From Gammaproteobacteria bacterium (GTDB taxonomy: Bacteria; Pseudomonadota; Gammaproteobacteria; GCA-2400775), in assembly GCA_015492075.1 (NCBI GenBank), contig WGFU01000019.1:1-64000 (forward strand): a DNA stretch of 64,000 nucleotides, in the 5' to 3' direction. Positions 44,697 to 54,291 of this stretch are shown one piece after another; the stretch's first letter is position 1, and every line of letters begins with the position of its first letter. Both the position numbers and the translations under genes were made by a program. The notes below the pieces were generated by a model. The model did not search any database, had not been told where the DNA came from, and saw only the letters and a program-made list of their open reading frames with translations.

Positions 44697-45614
44697 ATGA
44701 AGAAGTTTTTTTGCCATGGTTTCGCTGTTTTGTTCTCATTGTTGCTGTCAGTTACTTCTGTGCTGGCAGCCAGTTCAGATAAGCCTTTCCTTTGGCGAGT
44801 TAGCTCTGATACGGCGACGGTCTATTTGCTCGGTTCCTTGCATGCAGCAACCATTGATATGTATCCACTGCCAGCGCCTCTCTATAAGGCCTTTGACAGT
44901 TCCAGTTACCTGGTAGTGGAGATTGACAACCGGCGTACCAGCCCGCAGCAACAGCTGGCAATGACACAGAGATACGGTATCTATCACGATGGCACGACTA
45001 TAGATCAGCATATAGCAAAAAAATCATGGAAAAAATTGCAAGCCTATCTGCAACAGCGCCATATGCCGGAGGCGCTTATCAAAACCATGAAACCGTGGTT
45101 GATCAACCTGACTATCACTATTAACGAATTTACACGGCTTGGCTATGACACAGCCTTGGGTATCGACCAGCATTTTTTGAACAAGGCCGCTGGCAAACCC
45201 GTGCTTGAGCTTGAAACTTTGGAACAGCAACTGAAGATATTAAGCGCTGCCAGTGATAAACAGCAAGAGATCGACTTGCTCGCCACCCTGGATAATCTTG
45301 AGGATTTTGCTGATGTCATGACGACGATGCGCACACTTTGGCAACAAGGTGATGCAGAGCAACTCTATGATGCCATGCAATTGGAGGCAGAAAAATACCC
45401 GAACTATAAAAAGCAATGGAAAGCCTTGCTGGATGAACGCAACACCAATATGGCCAGGAAAATAACAAGTTATCTAAAAGGCAATGCCACTTATTTTGTG
45501 ATTGTTGGAGCCCTGCATGTCGGCGGTCAAAATGGCCTGCTCGATTTATTGGGCAAGAAACATTATAAAATCGAACAGGTGCTTAACCAGGAAGCCGCTG
45601 AATCAGTTCATTAA
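44697..45614 (+). CDS. TraB/GumN-family exported protein
   Basis: 305 residues from ATG 44697 (MKKFFCHGFAVLFSLLLSVT), which gives a signal peptide ending near VLAASS; a frame extending to 44652 would lack a signal. KPFLWRVSSDTATVYLLGSL and HAATIDMYPLP begin the TraB/GumN domain, and FVIVGALHVGGQNGLLDLLG ends it; the conserved GxLH and a distal His-containing GALH motif are both present. The family includes metalloproteases (TIKI) and xanthan-cluster GumN of unknown function. Periplasmic location is inferred. Confidence 0.85.
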   Translation: MKKFFCHGFAVLFSLLLSVTSVLAASSDKPFLWRVSSDTATVYLLGSLHAATIDMYPLPAPLYKAFDSSSYLVVEIDNRRTSPQQQLAMTQRYGIYHDGTTIDQHIAKKSWKKLQAYLQQRHMPEALIKTMKPWLINLTITINEFTRLGYDTALGIDQHFLNKAAGKPVLELETLEQQLKILSAASDKQQEIDLLATLDNLEDFADVMTTMRTLWQQGDAEQLYDAMQLEAEKYPNYKKQWKALLDERNTNMARKITSYLKGNATYFVIVGALHVGGQNGLLDLLGKKHYKIEQVLNQEAAESVH

Positions 45615-45749
45615 ATGGATAATGGCGAGGCAAAAGGAAGCGGTTTACATCGGGTCAATGGCCTTTAAGCTTCATTGCTTGGGCACGCCCTTGAAGGGTG
45701 CACGTGGACAGCGCTGCTTCAGAGGCTTGCTCAGAGCCTGCCCCTAGAG

Positions 45750-47156
45750 TTACGCGTTTTTACTAAAGTAATCTCGCGTAATTTTTAATACAATAGGGCT
45801 GAGCATAGCGAGCGCAATGAGATTAGGCAATGCCATCAAGCCATTCATCACATCGGAAAATACCCAGACTATTTTCAAGCTGCCAATTGCCCCCAGCGGT
45901 ATGGCAATAACCCAAAGTAATCGATAGGGCAGAATTGCTTGACTGCCGAACAGATATTCCGCACAGCGTTCACCGTAGTAGCTCCAGCCGAGTAAAGTGG
46001 TAAAGGCAAATATAACGAGGCCGACAGCAATGATGTCGCTGCCGGTGTCACCCAGAACACTGTTAAAGGCAAGATTGGATAAGGCATGGCCATTCTCGCC
46101 ACTGGTCCAGGCACCGGTCAGTAGAATTACAAATGCCGTCATCGTACAAATAAGCAGTGTATCGATAAAGGTTCCTAATATACCGATAAAGCCTTGTTTG
46201 ACTGGATGATTGGTTTTGGCGGCGGCATGCGCGATAGAACCACTGCCCAGTCCCGCTTCGTTAGAAAATACCCCACGGGCAACGCCGAATCGAATTGCCG
46301 CCCACACAGCCGCACCCGCAAAGCCGCCTGTTGCTGCGGTGCCGGTAAAGGCCGACTCGATAATCAGCATAAATACTGCGGGAATATCTTGTAAATGGGT
46401 GCCAATAACGATTGATGCGCAGGCAATATAGCCGACCGCCATGAAAGGAACCAATTTGGCGGCGACGGCCGCGATACGTCGTATACCGCCGATAATGACG
46501 AAGCCAACGAGTGCGGCAAGAATAATACCACTGAACCAGGCAGGCATATTGAAAGACGATTCCATGGCGTCGGCAACGGAGTTGGCTTGTACCATATTAC
46601 CGATGCCCAAACCGGCGATGGCACCGAACAGGGCGTAAGCAGCTGCCAACCAGTGCCAGCGTTTATGCAAACCGTTTTTAATATAATACATCGGGCCGCC
46701 AACATGTTTACCATTTGCACCAAGCTCGCGAAAACGTACCGCAAGCAAGACTTCAGAATATTTGGTGGCCATGCCAAACAATGCGGTCACCCACATCCAG
46801 AAAATCGCACCCGGTCCGCCCAGCGCTATGGCGGTGGCAACGCCGACAATATTGCCTGTGCCCACTGTGGCGGAAAGGGTGGTCATCAGCGCCTGAAACG
46901 GGGTGACATCACCGGGTGCAGTAGATTGCGCACCGCGGATTAATAGGCCTACTCCATAAGGAAGCCGGCGCCAGGGTAAAAAGCGCAAGCTCAAAGTGAG
47001 ATATATGCCAACACCAAGTAATAAGGTGAGCAATACGGGAATCACGATGCCACTGTCACCCCAAGGTATCCCTGCCCAAATATAGCCGCTTAAGGTGCCA
47101 AGAAAGCTTTCCAGCTCAGTGAGTAGTGCGTCGACGGTGTCCATGAGAGAAGGCAT
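45750..47156 (-). CDS. Alanine/glycine:sodium symporter (AGCS family)
   Basis: 468 residues with about eleven hydrophobic helices. The AGCS family marks are TTLSATVGTGNIVGVATAIA, GGPGAIFWMWVTALFGMATK, and VFSNEAGLGSGSIAHAAAKT. It takes up alanine or glycine with Na+ (or H+) across the inner membrane; its exact substrate is not certain. Single gene, convergent with the GumN-type gene (about 135 bp between their ends) and divergent from the Nudix gene. Confidence 0.9.
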   Translation of the reverse strand: MPSLMDTVDALLTELESFLGTLSGYIWAGIPWGDSGIVIPVLLTLLLGVGIYLTLSLRFLPWRRLPYGVGLLIRGAQSTAPGDVTPFQALMTTLSATVGTGNIVGVATAIALGGPGAIFWMWVTALFGMATKYSEVLLAVRFRELGANGKHVGGPMYYIKNGLHKRWHWLAAAYALFGAIAGLGIGNMVQANSVADAMESSFNMPAWFSGIILAALVGFVIIGGIRRIAAVAAKLVPFMAVGYIACASIVIGTHLQDIPAVFMLIIESAFTGTAATGGFAGAAVWAAIRFGVARGVFSNEAGLGSGSIAHAAAKTNHPVKQGFIGILGTFIDTLLICTMTAFVILLTGAWTSGENGHALSNLAFNSVLGDTGSDIIAVGLVIFAFTTLLGWSYYGERCAEYLFGSQAILPYRLLWVIAIPLGAIGSLKIVWVFSDVMNGLMALPNLIALAMLSPIVLKITRDYFSKNA

Positions 47157-47337
47157 TCATTGTTTTTATTTTCTGCACCCTAGCATAATTGCTGGCTTTG
47201 TTGTGAAGTCGGTTTGTCACAATAAAGAAAATGCGCAAATAAAACCAAGGTGCGCCTGTTTATATGACAGTGCTTTTCCTGTAATTTCTATTATTTCAGA
47301 AACAATCATTTTGTTTGTTCGAGAACAAAGGGACATT

Positions 47338-47784
47338 ATGCTTAGCGCTACAGGTTTCGCCCGGGTTGTACGCGACACACCGTTGGTATCGATTGATCTG
47401 GTTGTCTTACACAATAGTAAGGCATTATTGGGTAAACGCTGTAATGAACCAGCCAAAGGATATTGGTTTGTACCCGGCGGTCGTATCCGTAAAAACGAAT
47501 CTATTAATAAAGCATTCTATCGTCTCACCGGCAACGAATTGGACATGCAAATACCTGTTTCCGACGCGGAATTTTTGGGTGTTTATGAGCATTTCTACGC
47601 CACCAATTTTTCTGAAAGCGGAGACTTTGGTACACACTACGTAGTGTTGGCCTATACCATTCGCTTGGCCAGCCCGCTGACTGAGCTGCCGACACAGCAG
47701 CACAGTGATTACCGTTGGTTTGAGATAGACAAGATCAAAGAAGAGGTGCGTATACATCAACACACCAAGGCCTATTTTCGTTAA
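47338..47784 (+). CDS. GDP-mannose mannosyl hydrolase-type Nudix hydrolase
   Basis: 148 residues from ATG 47338, preceded by AAAGGGA; longer frames to 47095 are not family sequence. PLVSIDLVVLHNSKALLGKR and GYWFVPGGRIRKNES belong to the WcaH/Gmm family, whose Nudix box is degenerate (no REUXEE; here KAFYRLTGNEL). Family members split GDP-mannose or GDP-glucose to GDP and the sugar. No capsule or colanic acid genes are nearby, so the substrate remains open. Confidence 0.82.
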   Translation: MLSATGFARVVRDTPLVSIDLVVLHNSKALLGKRCNEPAKGYWFVPGGRIRKNESINKAFYRLTGNELDMQIPVSDAEFLGVYEHFYATNFSESGDFGTHYVVLAYTIRLASPLTELPTQQHSDYRWFEIDKIKEEVRIHQHTKAYFR

Positions 47785-48028
47785 TACGTAAAAGCTAAGT
47801 GTTGGAAAAATGGTCGCTGTTGAGCCTGGTTATTATCCAGGTGGATAATCGCGCTTAAAAAGCAGTGTTTGGTACTGTATTGGAGACTCTGCCGGAATGC
47901 AGGGCAGACATATGTGAAGACCACTTGCATCTATATCGAGTATGGAAGTCGCTTACTCAGCCGCAGCTAAAATCGCAAGCAAAAATTTCAGGTAAAAACC
48001 TGGCCGATATCAGAGCGAGAGCAGCGGT
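47785..48028. other. Intergenic region with an inverted repeat
   Basis: No gene supported. ATTATCC (47832-47838), AGGT, GGATAAT (47843-47849) form a perfect 7-bp inverted repeat without a T-tract, about 50 bp after the Nudix gene. Its role is unknown. Confidence 0.35.
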
Positions 48029-48643
48029 TTATCGATTATCCGGGTGCCATTGGCAATCGATAGTATGGTCTACAATGAGGCCGGCGGCCTGCAGGTAGGC
48101 ATAGATGATTGTGCTGCCGGTAAATTTAAAGCCGCGCTTTTTCAGCTGTTTTGACAGTCTGTCGCTCAGCTCGGTACTGGCCGGGACGTCGGACATCTTG
48201 CGCCAGCGATTGATAATCGGCTTATGCTCGACATGGGCCCAGATATAGTCATTGAACGAGCCGAACTCAGCTTGTACTGCCAAAAAGGCCATCGCGTTGC
48301 TTCGTACCGAGTAGACCTTTAAGCGGTTGCGAATAATCCCCGGGTCTGTAAGCAGTTTTTCAAGGTAGGCATCGCTAATATTGGCGCAGCGCTCAATGTC
48401 GAAGTGATGGAACACCTGGCGATAACGCGCGCGTTTTTGCAGCACGGTATTCCAGCTTAAGCCGGCCTGAGCACCCTCAAGGCAAATTAACTCGAAGTGG
48501 TCCACATCATTGGTAACGGCTTGCCCCCATTCGTGGTCATGATAGTCAACATAGTAGGCTGGCATATTCTCGACCCAGGCACAGCGTTTTTTAGCGGATT
48601 TTGCCGGAATGACGTCGTGATCCATACTGTTTGTCCTGTTCAA
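48029..48643 (-). CDS. tag: DNA-3-methyladenine glycosylase I
   Basis: Removes 3-methyladenine from alkylated DNA. 204 residues. RCAWV near residue 20 and YHDHEWGQAV give the Cys and His of the Zn site; FELICLEGAQAGLSWNTVLQ and the helix-hairpin-helix part (FEGSF-type: AQAGLSWNT, DPGIIRNRLKV) match the family. GFKFTGSTIIYAYLQAAGLI and DHTIDCQWH are the C-terminal family motifs with the last His and Cys ligands. Start 48643 or ATG 48625. No Ada-type regulatory gene is next to it. Confidence 0.93.
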   Translation of the reverse strand: MNRTNSMDHDVIPAKSAKKRCAWVENMPAYYVDYHDHEWGQAVTNDVDHFELICLEGAQAGLSWNTVLQKRARYRQVFHHFDIERCANISDAYLEKLLTDPGIIRNRLKVYSVRSNAMAFLAVQAEFGSFNDYIWAHVEHKPIINRWRKMSDVPASTELSDRLSKQLKKRGFKFTGSTIIYAYLQAAGLIVDHTIDCQWHPDNR

Positions 48644-48683
48644 GTCATTTATAATAGCGCTTTAACCATTATTTTGAACGATT

Positions 48684-49619
48684 ATGAATATTGTTATCGC
48701 CGCCCTTTATCATTTTACCGCGCTCGATGATTATCGCGCGCTTAAATCACCTTTGCTGCAACTGTGTGAGTCGCAAGGCATTAAGGGCAGCCTTTTGCTC
48801 GCCGCCGAGGGTATCAACGGTACTGTCTCTGGCAATCGAAATGGCATTGACGCACTGATCGAATGGTTTGCCCGCGATGCTCGGTTCGACGGCATCAGCC
48901 TTAAAGAGGCTTATGCTGACGAACAACCTTTTTATCGGATGAAGGTCAAGCTGAAAAAAGAGATTGTCACGATGGGGGTGCCTGGAGTGTCACCGGTCAG
49001 GCAGGTAGGCACCTATGTCAGCCCTGAAAAATGGAACGATATCATCAGTGATCCGGAAGTTTTACTGATCGATACGCGTAATGAATATGAAGTTGCAGTA
49101 GGCAAGTTTGCCAACGCTGTCGATCCCCACACAGAGACCTTTCGTGAGTTTCCGGATTACGTTAAGCAAAATATCGATTCAAAAAAAATCAAAAAAGTTG
49201 CTATGTACTGTACAGGTGGCATACGTTGCGAAAAGGCCAGCTCCTATATGCTGAGCGAAGGCTTCGATGAGGTATACCACTTGCAAGGCGGCATACTTAA
49301 ATATCTCGAGACAGTGCCTCAGGAACAAAGCCTATGGCAGGGAGAGTGTTTTGTTTTTGACAACCGCGTGACGGTTAACCATGCGCTGGAGCCGGGTTCC
49401 TATAGTCAATGTTATGGCTGTCGCCGCCCCATTTCAGAACAAGAGATGCAGTCCCCTTATTATGTAAAAGGCGTTTCCTGTCCGCATTGTTATCGGCAGC
49501 TTAGCGAGGAACAAAAAGCACGCTTTCACGAGCGCCAGCGCCAAATAGAGTTGGCCAGGGCACGAGGCGAGACCCATATTGGTGATAAGGCCACCGCCAG
49601 TGCAATAAAGGTGCAATAA
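48684..49619 (+). CDS. trhO: tRNA uridine(34) hydroxylase TrhO (rhodanese-like)
   Basis: 311 residues, formerly UPF0176/YceA. Uses O2 to hydroxylate U34 of certain tRNAs, a step toward 5-carboxymethoxyuridine or 5-methoxyuridine. The N-terminal domain ([29 protein letters not shown]) precedes a rhodanese domain ([16 protein letters not shown]) with the active-site loop [14 protein letters not shown] containing Cys near residue 178. A C-terminal Cys-rich end ([21 protein letters not shown]) has four Cys suited to Zn. Length is normal. Single gene, divergent from tag by about 40 bp. Confidence 0.93.
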   Translation: MNIVIAALYHFTALDDYRALKSPLLQLCESQGIKGSLLLAAEGINGTVSGNRNGIDALIEWFARDARFDGISLKEAYADEQPFYRMKVKLKKEIVTMGVPGVSPVRQVGTYVSPEKWNDIISDPEVLLIDTRNEYEVAVGKFANAVDPHTETFREFPDYVKQNIDSKKIKKVAMYCTGGIRCEKASSYMLSEGFDEVYHLQGGILKYLETVPQEQSLWQGECFVFDNRVTVNHALEPGSYSQCYGCRRPISEQEMQSPYYVKGVSCPHCYRQLSEEQKARFHERQRQIELARARGETHIGDKATASAIKVQ

Positions 49620-49714
49620 AAGACTGACTATTGCCATTAACCCGCTTTTTGTTTTCTTGTTTACGCTAACGGCGTCTTGTTTCTTATTCTTCTCTACCAC
49701 TAATTCGGCGCGTT
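49620..49714. other. Spacer between trhO and the yjgR-like remnant
   Basis: No feature recognised. Some T-rich runs follow the trhO stop, but a stem was not seen. Confidence 0.3.
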
Positions 49715-50060
49715 TTTTAAATCTCGTAGGCTGACTCCCGATCGACAGTCTTGTCGTATTTGCGAGGATAGGAGTGTTCTTGATAACTTTTTTGTTCGGT
49801 GTCTCTGGCCAGACCGAGTCGTGACGATGGCGCTCGTATCAAGCAAGGTAGGTTCGCCGGACACTGGGTATGCCTTTTTTGCAAGGTTGACACCAGAGCT
49901 TCGCCGACCCCAAGCTCGGTAATCACATCGTGTCGAGAATTTGACAGAAAAAATGAAAGCAGTTAATGCCGAGAAAAAACTGGTTCGCGCTCTACCTAGT
50001 AGTAAGCTGGTCAATGATTGGGTCAGCCAGGCCAAGTCAATGGTAGCGGTGATCATTTAT
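49715..50060 (-). pseudogene. Decayed 3' fragment of a HerA-like helicase gene (YjgR/DUF853)
   Basis: On the minus strand the sequence ITELGVGEALVSTLQ, APSSRLGLA and KYDKTVDRESAYEI corresponds to the C-terminus of YjgR/DUF853 proteins, where ITELGVGEALVS, PPRSRLGP and KYE-type VDRESAYE motifs stand in the same order. The frame is closed by a stop right after. Upstream (50060 down to 49927) frameshifts and stops separate other bits that look like LTQSLTSLL and FSALTAF. Only about 110 residues are left of about 500. No intact yjgR is in this window. Confidence 0.65.
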
Positions 50061-50147
50061 TAGTTCAAGTCTTTAATCAGGCTATTTATTTGGTATGCAG
50101 AATAGACCGGTCTGCATTGATAGAGAGTGTTGTTTTATATTCTGGCT

Positions 50148-53084
50148 TCAAATAATCAACCTGTTTGGTGATCGAAATAGTTGTGTCAGTTCATCGGCTG
50201 GCACGGGAGGGCTGTATAGATAGCCCTGGATGACATCGCAGTTATGTTTGCGCAAGAAATCCAATTGTGCTGGGGTTTCTACACCTTCTGCAATCACTTC
50301 AATATTGAGACTGTTAGCCATGGTAATCATGGCCTTGACCAGCGAACGAGCATCATCATCCTTATCGAGGTCGCAAATAAAAGAGCGATCAATTTTCAGG
50401 ACATCAACCGGGAAGCTTTTGAGATAGCTCAGAGACGAGTAGCCGGTTCCGAAGTCATCAAGCGAGATCTTCAACCCCATTTCATGCAGCTTGTTGAGAT
50501 TATCCATCGAAACCTGATTATTTTGCATAAAAACGCTCTCGGTTATTTCTATCTCAATCATATCGGGTCTGAGCTTGTAGTTTCTTAAGGTGGTACTAAC
50601 ATGATCAATTAAATCAAGGTCATGGAACTGGCGACTGGAGAAGTTTACTGCCACTCGAAGTTTATCGATGCCACCTGCCTTCCATTTGGCTACCTGTTTA
50701 CATGCAGCATCGAATACCCATTTCCCGGTTGGTACAATGAGTCCTGTTTCTTCCAGCATAGGAATAAACCGGGCTGGGTTCATGAAACCAAACTCGGGAT
50801 GTTGCCAGCGAATAAGGGCTTCTGCACCAATAATTTCGCCATCGCTAAGACTGACCTGGGGTTGGTAGTATAAAAAGAACTCGTTATTGAGTATTGCTCG
50901 ATGCAAGTTGCTTTCAAGAGTGAGTCGCTCATACGCTTGCTCGCCCATTTCAGCGGAATAATATTCGTAGCTATTACGTCCCTTTTCCTTGGCACGATAC
51001 ATTGCAGTATCGGCATGTTTGATCAGTGTGCTGGCATCTGGAGAATGATCCGGGACATGATCTGGGATATGAGTGATGCCAATACTGATCGTCATGAACA
51101 GCTCGTGTCCGTTAATAATAAAAGGCCGCGCTGTCGCGCTGAATATTTTCTTTACAATGATCAATAAAGTACTCTTTACGTTTATATTCTCTATCAGTAC
51201 AGCAAACTCATCACCACCAAAACGAGAAAGAGTATCTTCGGAGCGCAAGCAGTCTTTGACACGGCCTGCGAGCTGTTTTAAGAGCTCGTCACCATGGTCG
51301 TGGCCAAGTGTGTCGTTCACCGCTTTAAATTGGTCTACGTCAAAAAACAACAAGGCGGCTTCGTTGTGCTTATCTCGCCGACGTAGTAATGCCTGTGAAA
51401 GACGATCCATGAACAATGCCCTGTTAGGCAGTTCGGTAAGAATGTCATGATAGGCAAGATAATGTAGCCGCTCCTGATCCTGCATACGCTCTGTGATATC
51501 TTTTCCGGTAGAGATAAAGTGGGTAACTTCACCATGGCGATTCTTTAATGGCGTAATGGTTTTCTCTTCATAATAGAGTTCACCATTCTTTTTCCGGTTT
51601 ATCAGCACATCACTATAGGCGTCGCCATTGAGAATGCTTTGCCACAAGTTTTTATAGAAATCATTGTCATGGCTTTCTGACTTCATGATATTTGGGGTTT
51701 TACCTACTGCTTCCAATGAAGAGAAGCCCGTAACCTTAGTAAAGGCCTTATTGACATATTCAATAATTCCGTTGCGGTCAGTGATGAAAACGGAATCTGC
51801 GCTTGACTCTACTGCGCCTGAAAGCTTGCGCATCTTTGCTTCAGTTCGGTAGCGTTCTCCTCGTTCCATTACCAAGGCGATAATATCGCTCATTGATCCG
51901 GCGAACGCCTCTTCATCTGCCGCCCATTGTCTGGCTGAGCCAATGTGTTCATGACATAAGACACCAATTAGTTGACCTGACAAACGCAATGGTGTATCCA
52001 GCATTGATATAATACCGAGAGGTTTCAAATAGCTTTCTGTAAATTCGCTGGTACGGATATCACTCTGTGCGTCATGGGCTGCAATTACCCTCCCTTCGCT
52101 AATGGCGCTAATGTAATGAGGGAAGTCTTTGAGAGTAAGGGTATGTCCGCTGGAATGACTATCTACCCCTGATTCATAAAGATCCAGACAAACCAGCTCG
52201 GTATTTTCCTTATTGAATATCCAGATGCTGGCACGATCCACCCGTAATGCGCGAGAAGATATTTCTGTGATACGTCGCAGGGCGGGAGAAATATCTTCAT
52301 CGACATCCCATTTTTGGGTGGTAAGTTCTAATAAATTGGATTGCTGGATTTTTAACCGTTCGGCTACATTTTCTCGCTGTTTAACCTCAAGTCTGAGCGA
52401 ATTTCTTTCGTCTTCAAGTTCTAGAGTGCGCGATTCGATTTGATCTGCCATACGATCAAAGGCCATGCCCACGGTTGCAATCTCATCGCGTCCTGTAAAA
52501 TGTGTCCGCACCTTGAAATTGCCGTCACTCATCTCGCGTGCTGCCGAGGCAAGCTTGTCGAGGCGGCGGGTTAGAAAAACCCCTGTTAACAAGCCTGCTG
52601 TGGCGACAACAGCCATGCCGATTATCGCGATTGTAATACCAAGATTTCTTATTTTGTTGTAATCGGATATAAATTTAGCGTTAGAGAATTTTATTGCAAG
52701 AACCCCGAGTATTTCAGCAGTGTTGGAGATTGTTTGCGTGCGCCATGTGTGGCTATCACTTTGTCTTAGACCGGGTAGGGCCTGGCCAATTCTATTACGG
52801 TCAGAACTAACGACAATATGACCACTATAATCAGTTAATATTATTTCTTCTATGTCGGGGTCTGACGTAATTTCGTCAAAATGGTGCTGCAACTGTGGGT
52901 ATTCCTCAGTAATCAAAGAGTTATAGCTGAGATTTGAGAGTAATTCGAGCGTGACATGTTCCTTTTGCGTGATGTTTTCACGGCTGATTTCTATCGATGA
53001 CGAGAGTGTGAACCAAAGTACTGTTGCCATCATGGCAAGTTCAAGAATCAGAACCATCAGTACGATGCGGTATTTGAGAGACAT
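50148..53084 (-). CDS. Membrane sensor with HAMP, GAF, PAS, GGDEF and EAL domains
   Basis: 978 residues. Membrane helix 1 (about 7-29), periplasmic sensor of about 115 residues (DIEEIILTDYSGHIVVSSD looks like a small Cache-type domain), helix 2 (about 147-170), HAMP (about 170-222), GAF (about 265-400), PAS (about 412-535), GGDEF (about 545-705; SRFGGDEFAV intact, with RSED as I-site RxxD), EAL (about 722-970; GAEALIRW, NFSSRQF, EITES, DDFGTGYSSLSYL, KIDRSF, EGVE and QGYLYSPP). Both cyclase and phosphodiesterase sites look intact, so it could make or break c-di-GMP. Divergent from two PhnD-like binding proteins. Confidence 0.92.
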   Translation of the reverse strand: MSLKYRIVLMVLILELAMMATVLWFTLSSSIEISRENITQKEHVTLELLSNLSYNSLITEEYPQLQHHFDEITSDPDIEEIILTDYSGHIVVSSDRNRIGQALPGLRQSDSHTWRTQTISNTAEILGVLAIKFSNAKFISDYNKIRNLGITIAIIGMAVVATAGLLTGVFLTRRLDKLASAAREMSDGNFKVRTHFTGRDEIATVGMAFDRMADQIESRTLELEDERNSLRLEVKQRENVAERLKIQQSNLLELTTQKWDVDEDISPALRRITEISSRALRVDRASIWIFNKENTELVCLDLYESGVDSHSSGHTLTLKDFPHYISAISEGRVIAAHDAQSDIRTSEFTESYLKPLGIISMLDTPLRLSGQLIGVLCHEHIGSARQWAADEEAFAGSMSDIIALVMERGERYRTEAKMRKLSGAVESSADSVFITDRNGIIEYVNKAFTKVTGFSSLEAVGKTPNIMKSESHDNDFYKNLWQSILNGDAYSDVLINRKKNGELYYEEKTITPLKNRHGEVTHFISTGKDITERMQDQERLHYLAYHDILTELPNRALFMDRLSQALLRRRDKHNEAALLFFDVDQFKAVNDTLGHDHGDELLKQLAGRVKDCLRSEDTLSRFGGDEFAVLIENINVKSTLLIIVKKIFSATARPFIINGHELFMTISIGITHIPDHVPDHSPDASTLIKHADTAMYRAKEKGRNSYEYYSAEMGEQAYERLTLESNLHRAILNNEFFLYYQPQVSLSDGEIIGAEALIRWQHPEFGFMNPARFIPMLEETGLIVPTGKWVFDAACKQVAKWKAGGIDKLRVAVNFSSRQFHDLDLIDHVSTTLRNYKLRPDMIEIEITESVFMQNNQVSMDNLNKLHEMGLKISLDDFGTGYSSLSYLKSFPVDVLKIDRSFICDLDKDDDARSLVKAMITMANSLNIEVIAEGVETPAQLDFLRKHNCDVIQGYLYSPPVPADELTQLFRSPNRLII

Positions 53085-53248
53085 GATTATGTTCTATGTT
53101 TTACGAGCATCTGGCGAAGACAACACATTGCATTACCCTGACACCTTTATCGGCTTGCTTGTTGGGATATGAGAATTGGGAGAAACTGATCATTCCTGCA
53201 ATGTATATACGGTTGATAATGTGTCAAAGTTGACATAGTCTGTCAACT

Positions 53249-54151
53249 ATGATTAGTAATGTGCGAACCATAGGCGCTAGCCTTACCTCTGTGACGAGGC
53301 TGATAGCTATTTTCAGTTTGGGCATTGTTGTTCTCTTTTTGTGTCTACGAACAGTGAGCGCGGCACATCCTGGTCATGGCGACCAAAGTTTTAGGTATAC
53401 GCTGGGCATCTTTCCTTTCGTGTCATTACCCCATGTCGAGGAACTGTTTATTCCTGTTGTTCTGCGGATGCGCCAATCGCTAGGCAAGGGGGTATCTCTT
53501 CGTACTAGCTCTAGTTTCGAAAAATTTATGCAAAATCTTACTGATGCAGAATATGACATAGCCTTTATTCAGCCATTTGACTTTGTACGCATCGCCACCA
53601 AGGCGGGTTATCTGCCTCTGGTTGCACTGGAAAGGCCCCCTTCAGCAAATATAGTTGTTAAGGCAAATAGCGAAATCAAAGATCTAACAGGATTGAGAGG
53701 GAAAGTGCTTGGTATGCCACCCGCCGTTGCAGCGGTCAGTTACCTAACCAAAGTGGCATTAATGAACTCGGGTATTGACCTTGATAAGGATATAGAGTTG
53801 CACTATCTAAGAACCCATGACGACTGTATAGAAGAACTGGCGGCGGGGCGGGTGGACGCATGCGCTATGGCCTTATTGCCACTGAGACTAGCTCAGTCCA
53901 GAATCAGTATTAGCTTGCGTCTTATCAAACAAACTTCATCCATTAGTTCGCCCTTGTTTGTTGCGCATATGAGAGTGCCAAAGCATGATCGAGATATAAT
54001 CAAGCGCGCGTTACTTAATTTTGACCAAACACGGGCGGGGCGCGAAACCTTGCATTTTAAGCCGGTAAATGAATCTGATTACGCAGACGTCAGAGAATAT
54101 TTGAGGCAACTTAGAGAGCTGGAAGATGATGATATGCTGAAGGTGCCTTAG
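53249..54151 (+). CDS. PhnD-like periplasmic binding protein 1
   Basis: 300 residues with a signal or anchor (about residues 15-38, IAIFSLGIVVLFLCLRTVSA). PhnD/SsuA-type substrate-binding fold: RYTLGIFPFVSLPHVEELF, MQNLTDAEYDIAFIQPFDFV, LTGLRGKVLGMPPAVAAVSY, and EELAAGRVDACAMALLPL (equivalent to the GxVDAxA hinge). No permease or ATPase of a phosphonate transporter is near, so it is more likely a sensor partner or an orphan than a transporter part. Together with the next gene it faces a GGDEF/EAL protein, 164 bp away from its start. Confidence 0.8.
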   Translation: MISNVRTIGASLTSVTRLIAIFSLGIVVLFLCLRTVSAAHPGHGDQSFRYTLGIFPFVSLPHVEELFIPVVLRMRQSLGKGVSLRTSSSFEKFMQNLTDAEYDIAFIQPFDFVRIATKAGYLPLVALERPPSANIVVKANSEIKDLTGLRGKVLGMPPAVAAVSYLTKVALMNSGIDLDKDIELHYLRTHDDCIEELAAGRVDACAMALLPLRLAQSRISISLRLIKQTSSISSPLFVAHMRVPKHDRDIIKRALLNFDQTRAGRETLHFKPVNESDYADVREYLRQLRELEDDDMLKVP

Positions 54152-54291
54152 CGATGTATGGATATCAGGCTATAGATGTAATGGTAGAGTCAGAAGATGA
54201 TTGGGGTGATAAGTTAGTGCTTTGATCAATCATAGGCGGTTAGAAGGACCGATCGTTGGTGAGCAGAAAGTAGAGTAGGAGTAATTCTCTG

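Noticed and set aside
47865-48098. 77-codon frame after the Nudix gene
   Set aside because: Runs into tag on the opposite strand, no motif or ribosome binding site.
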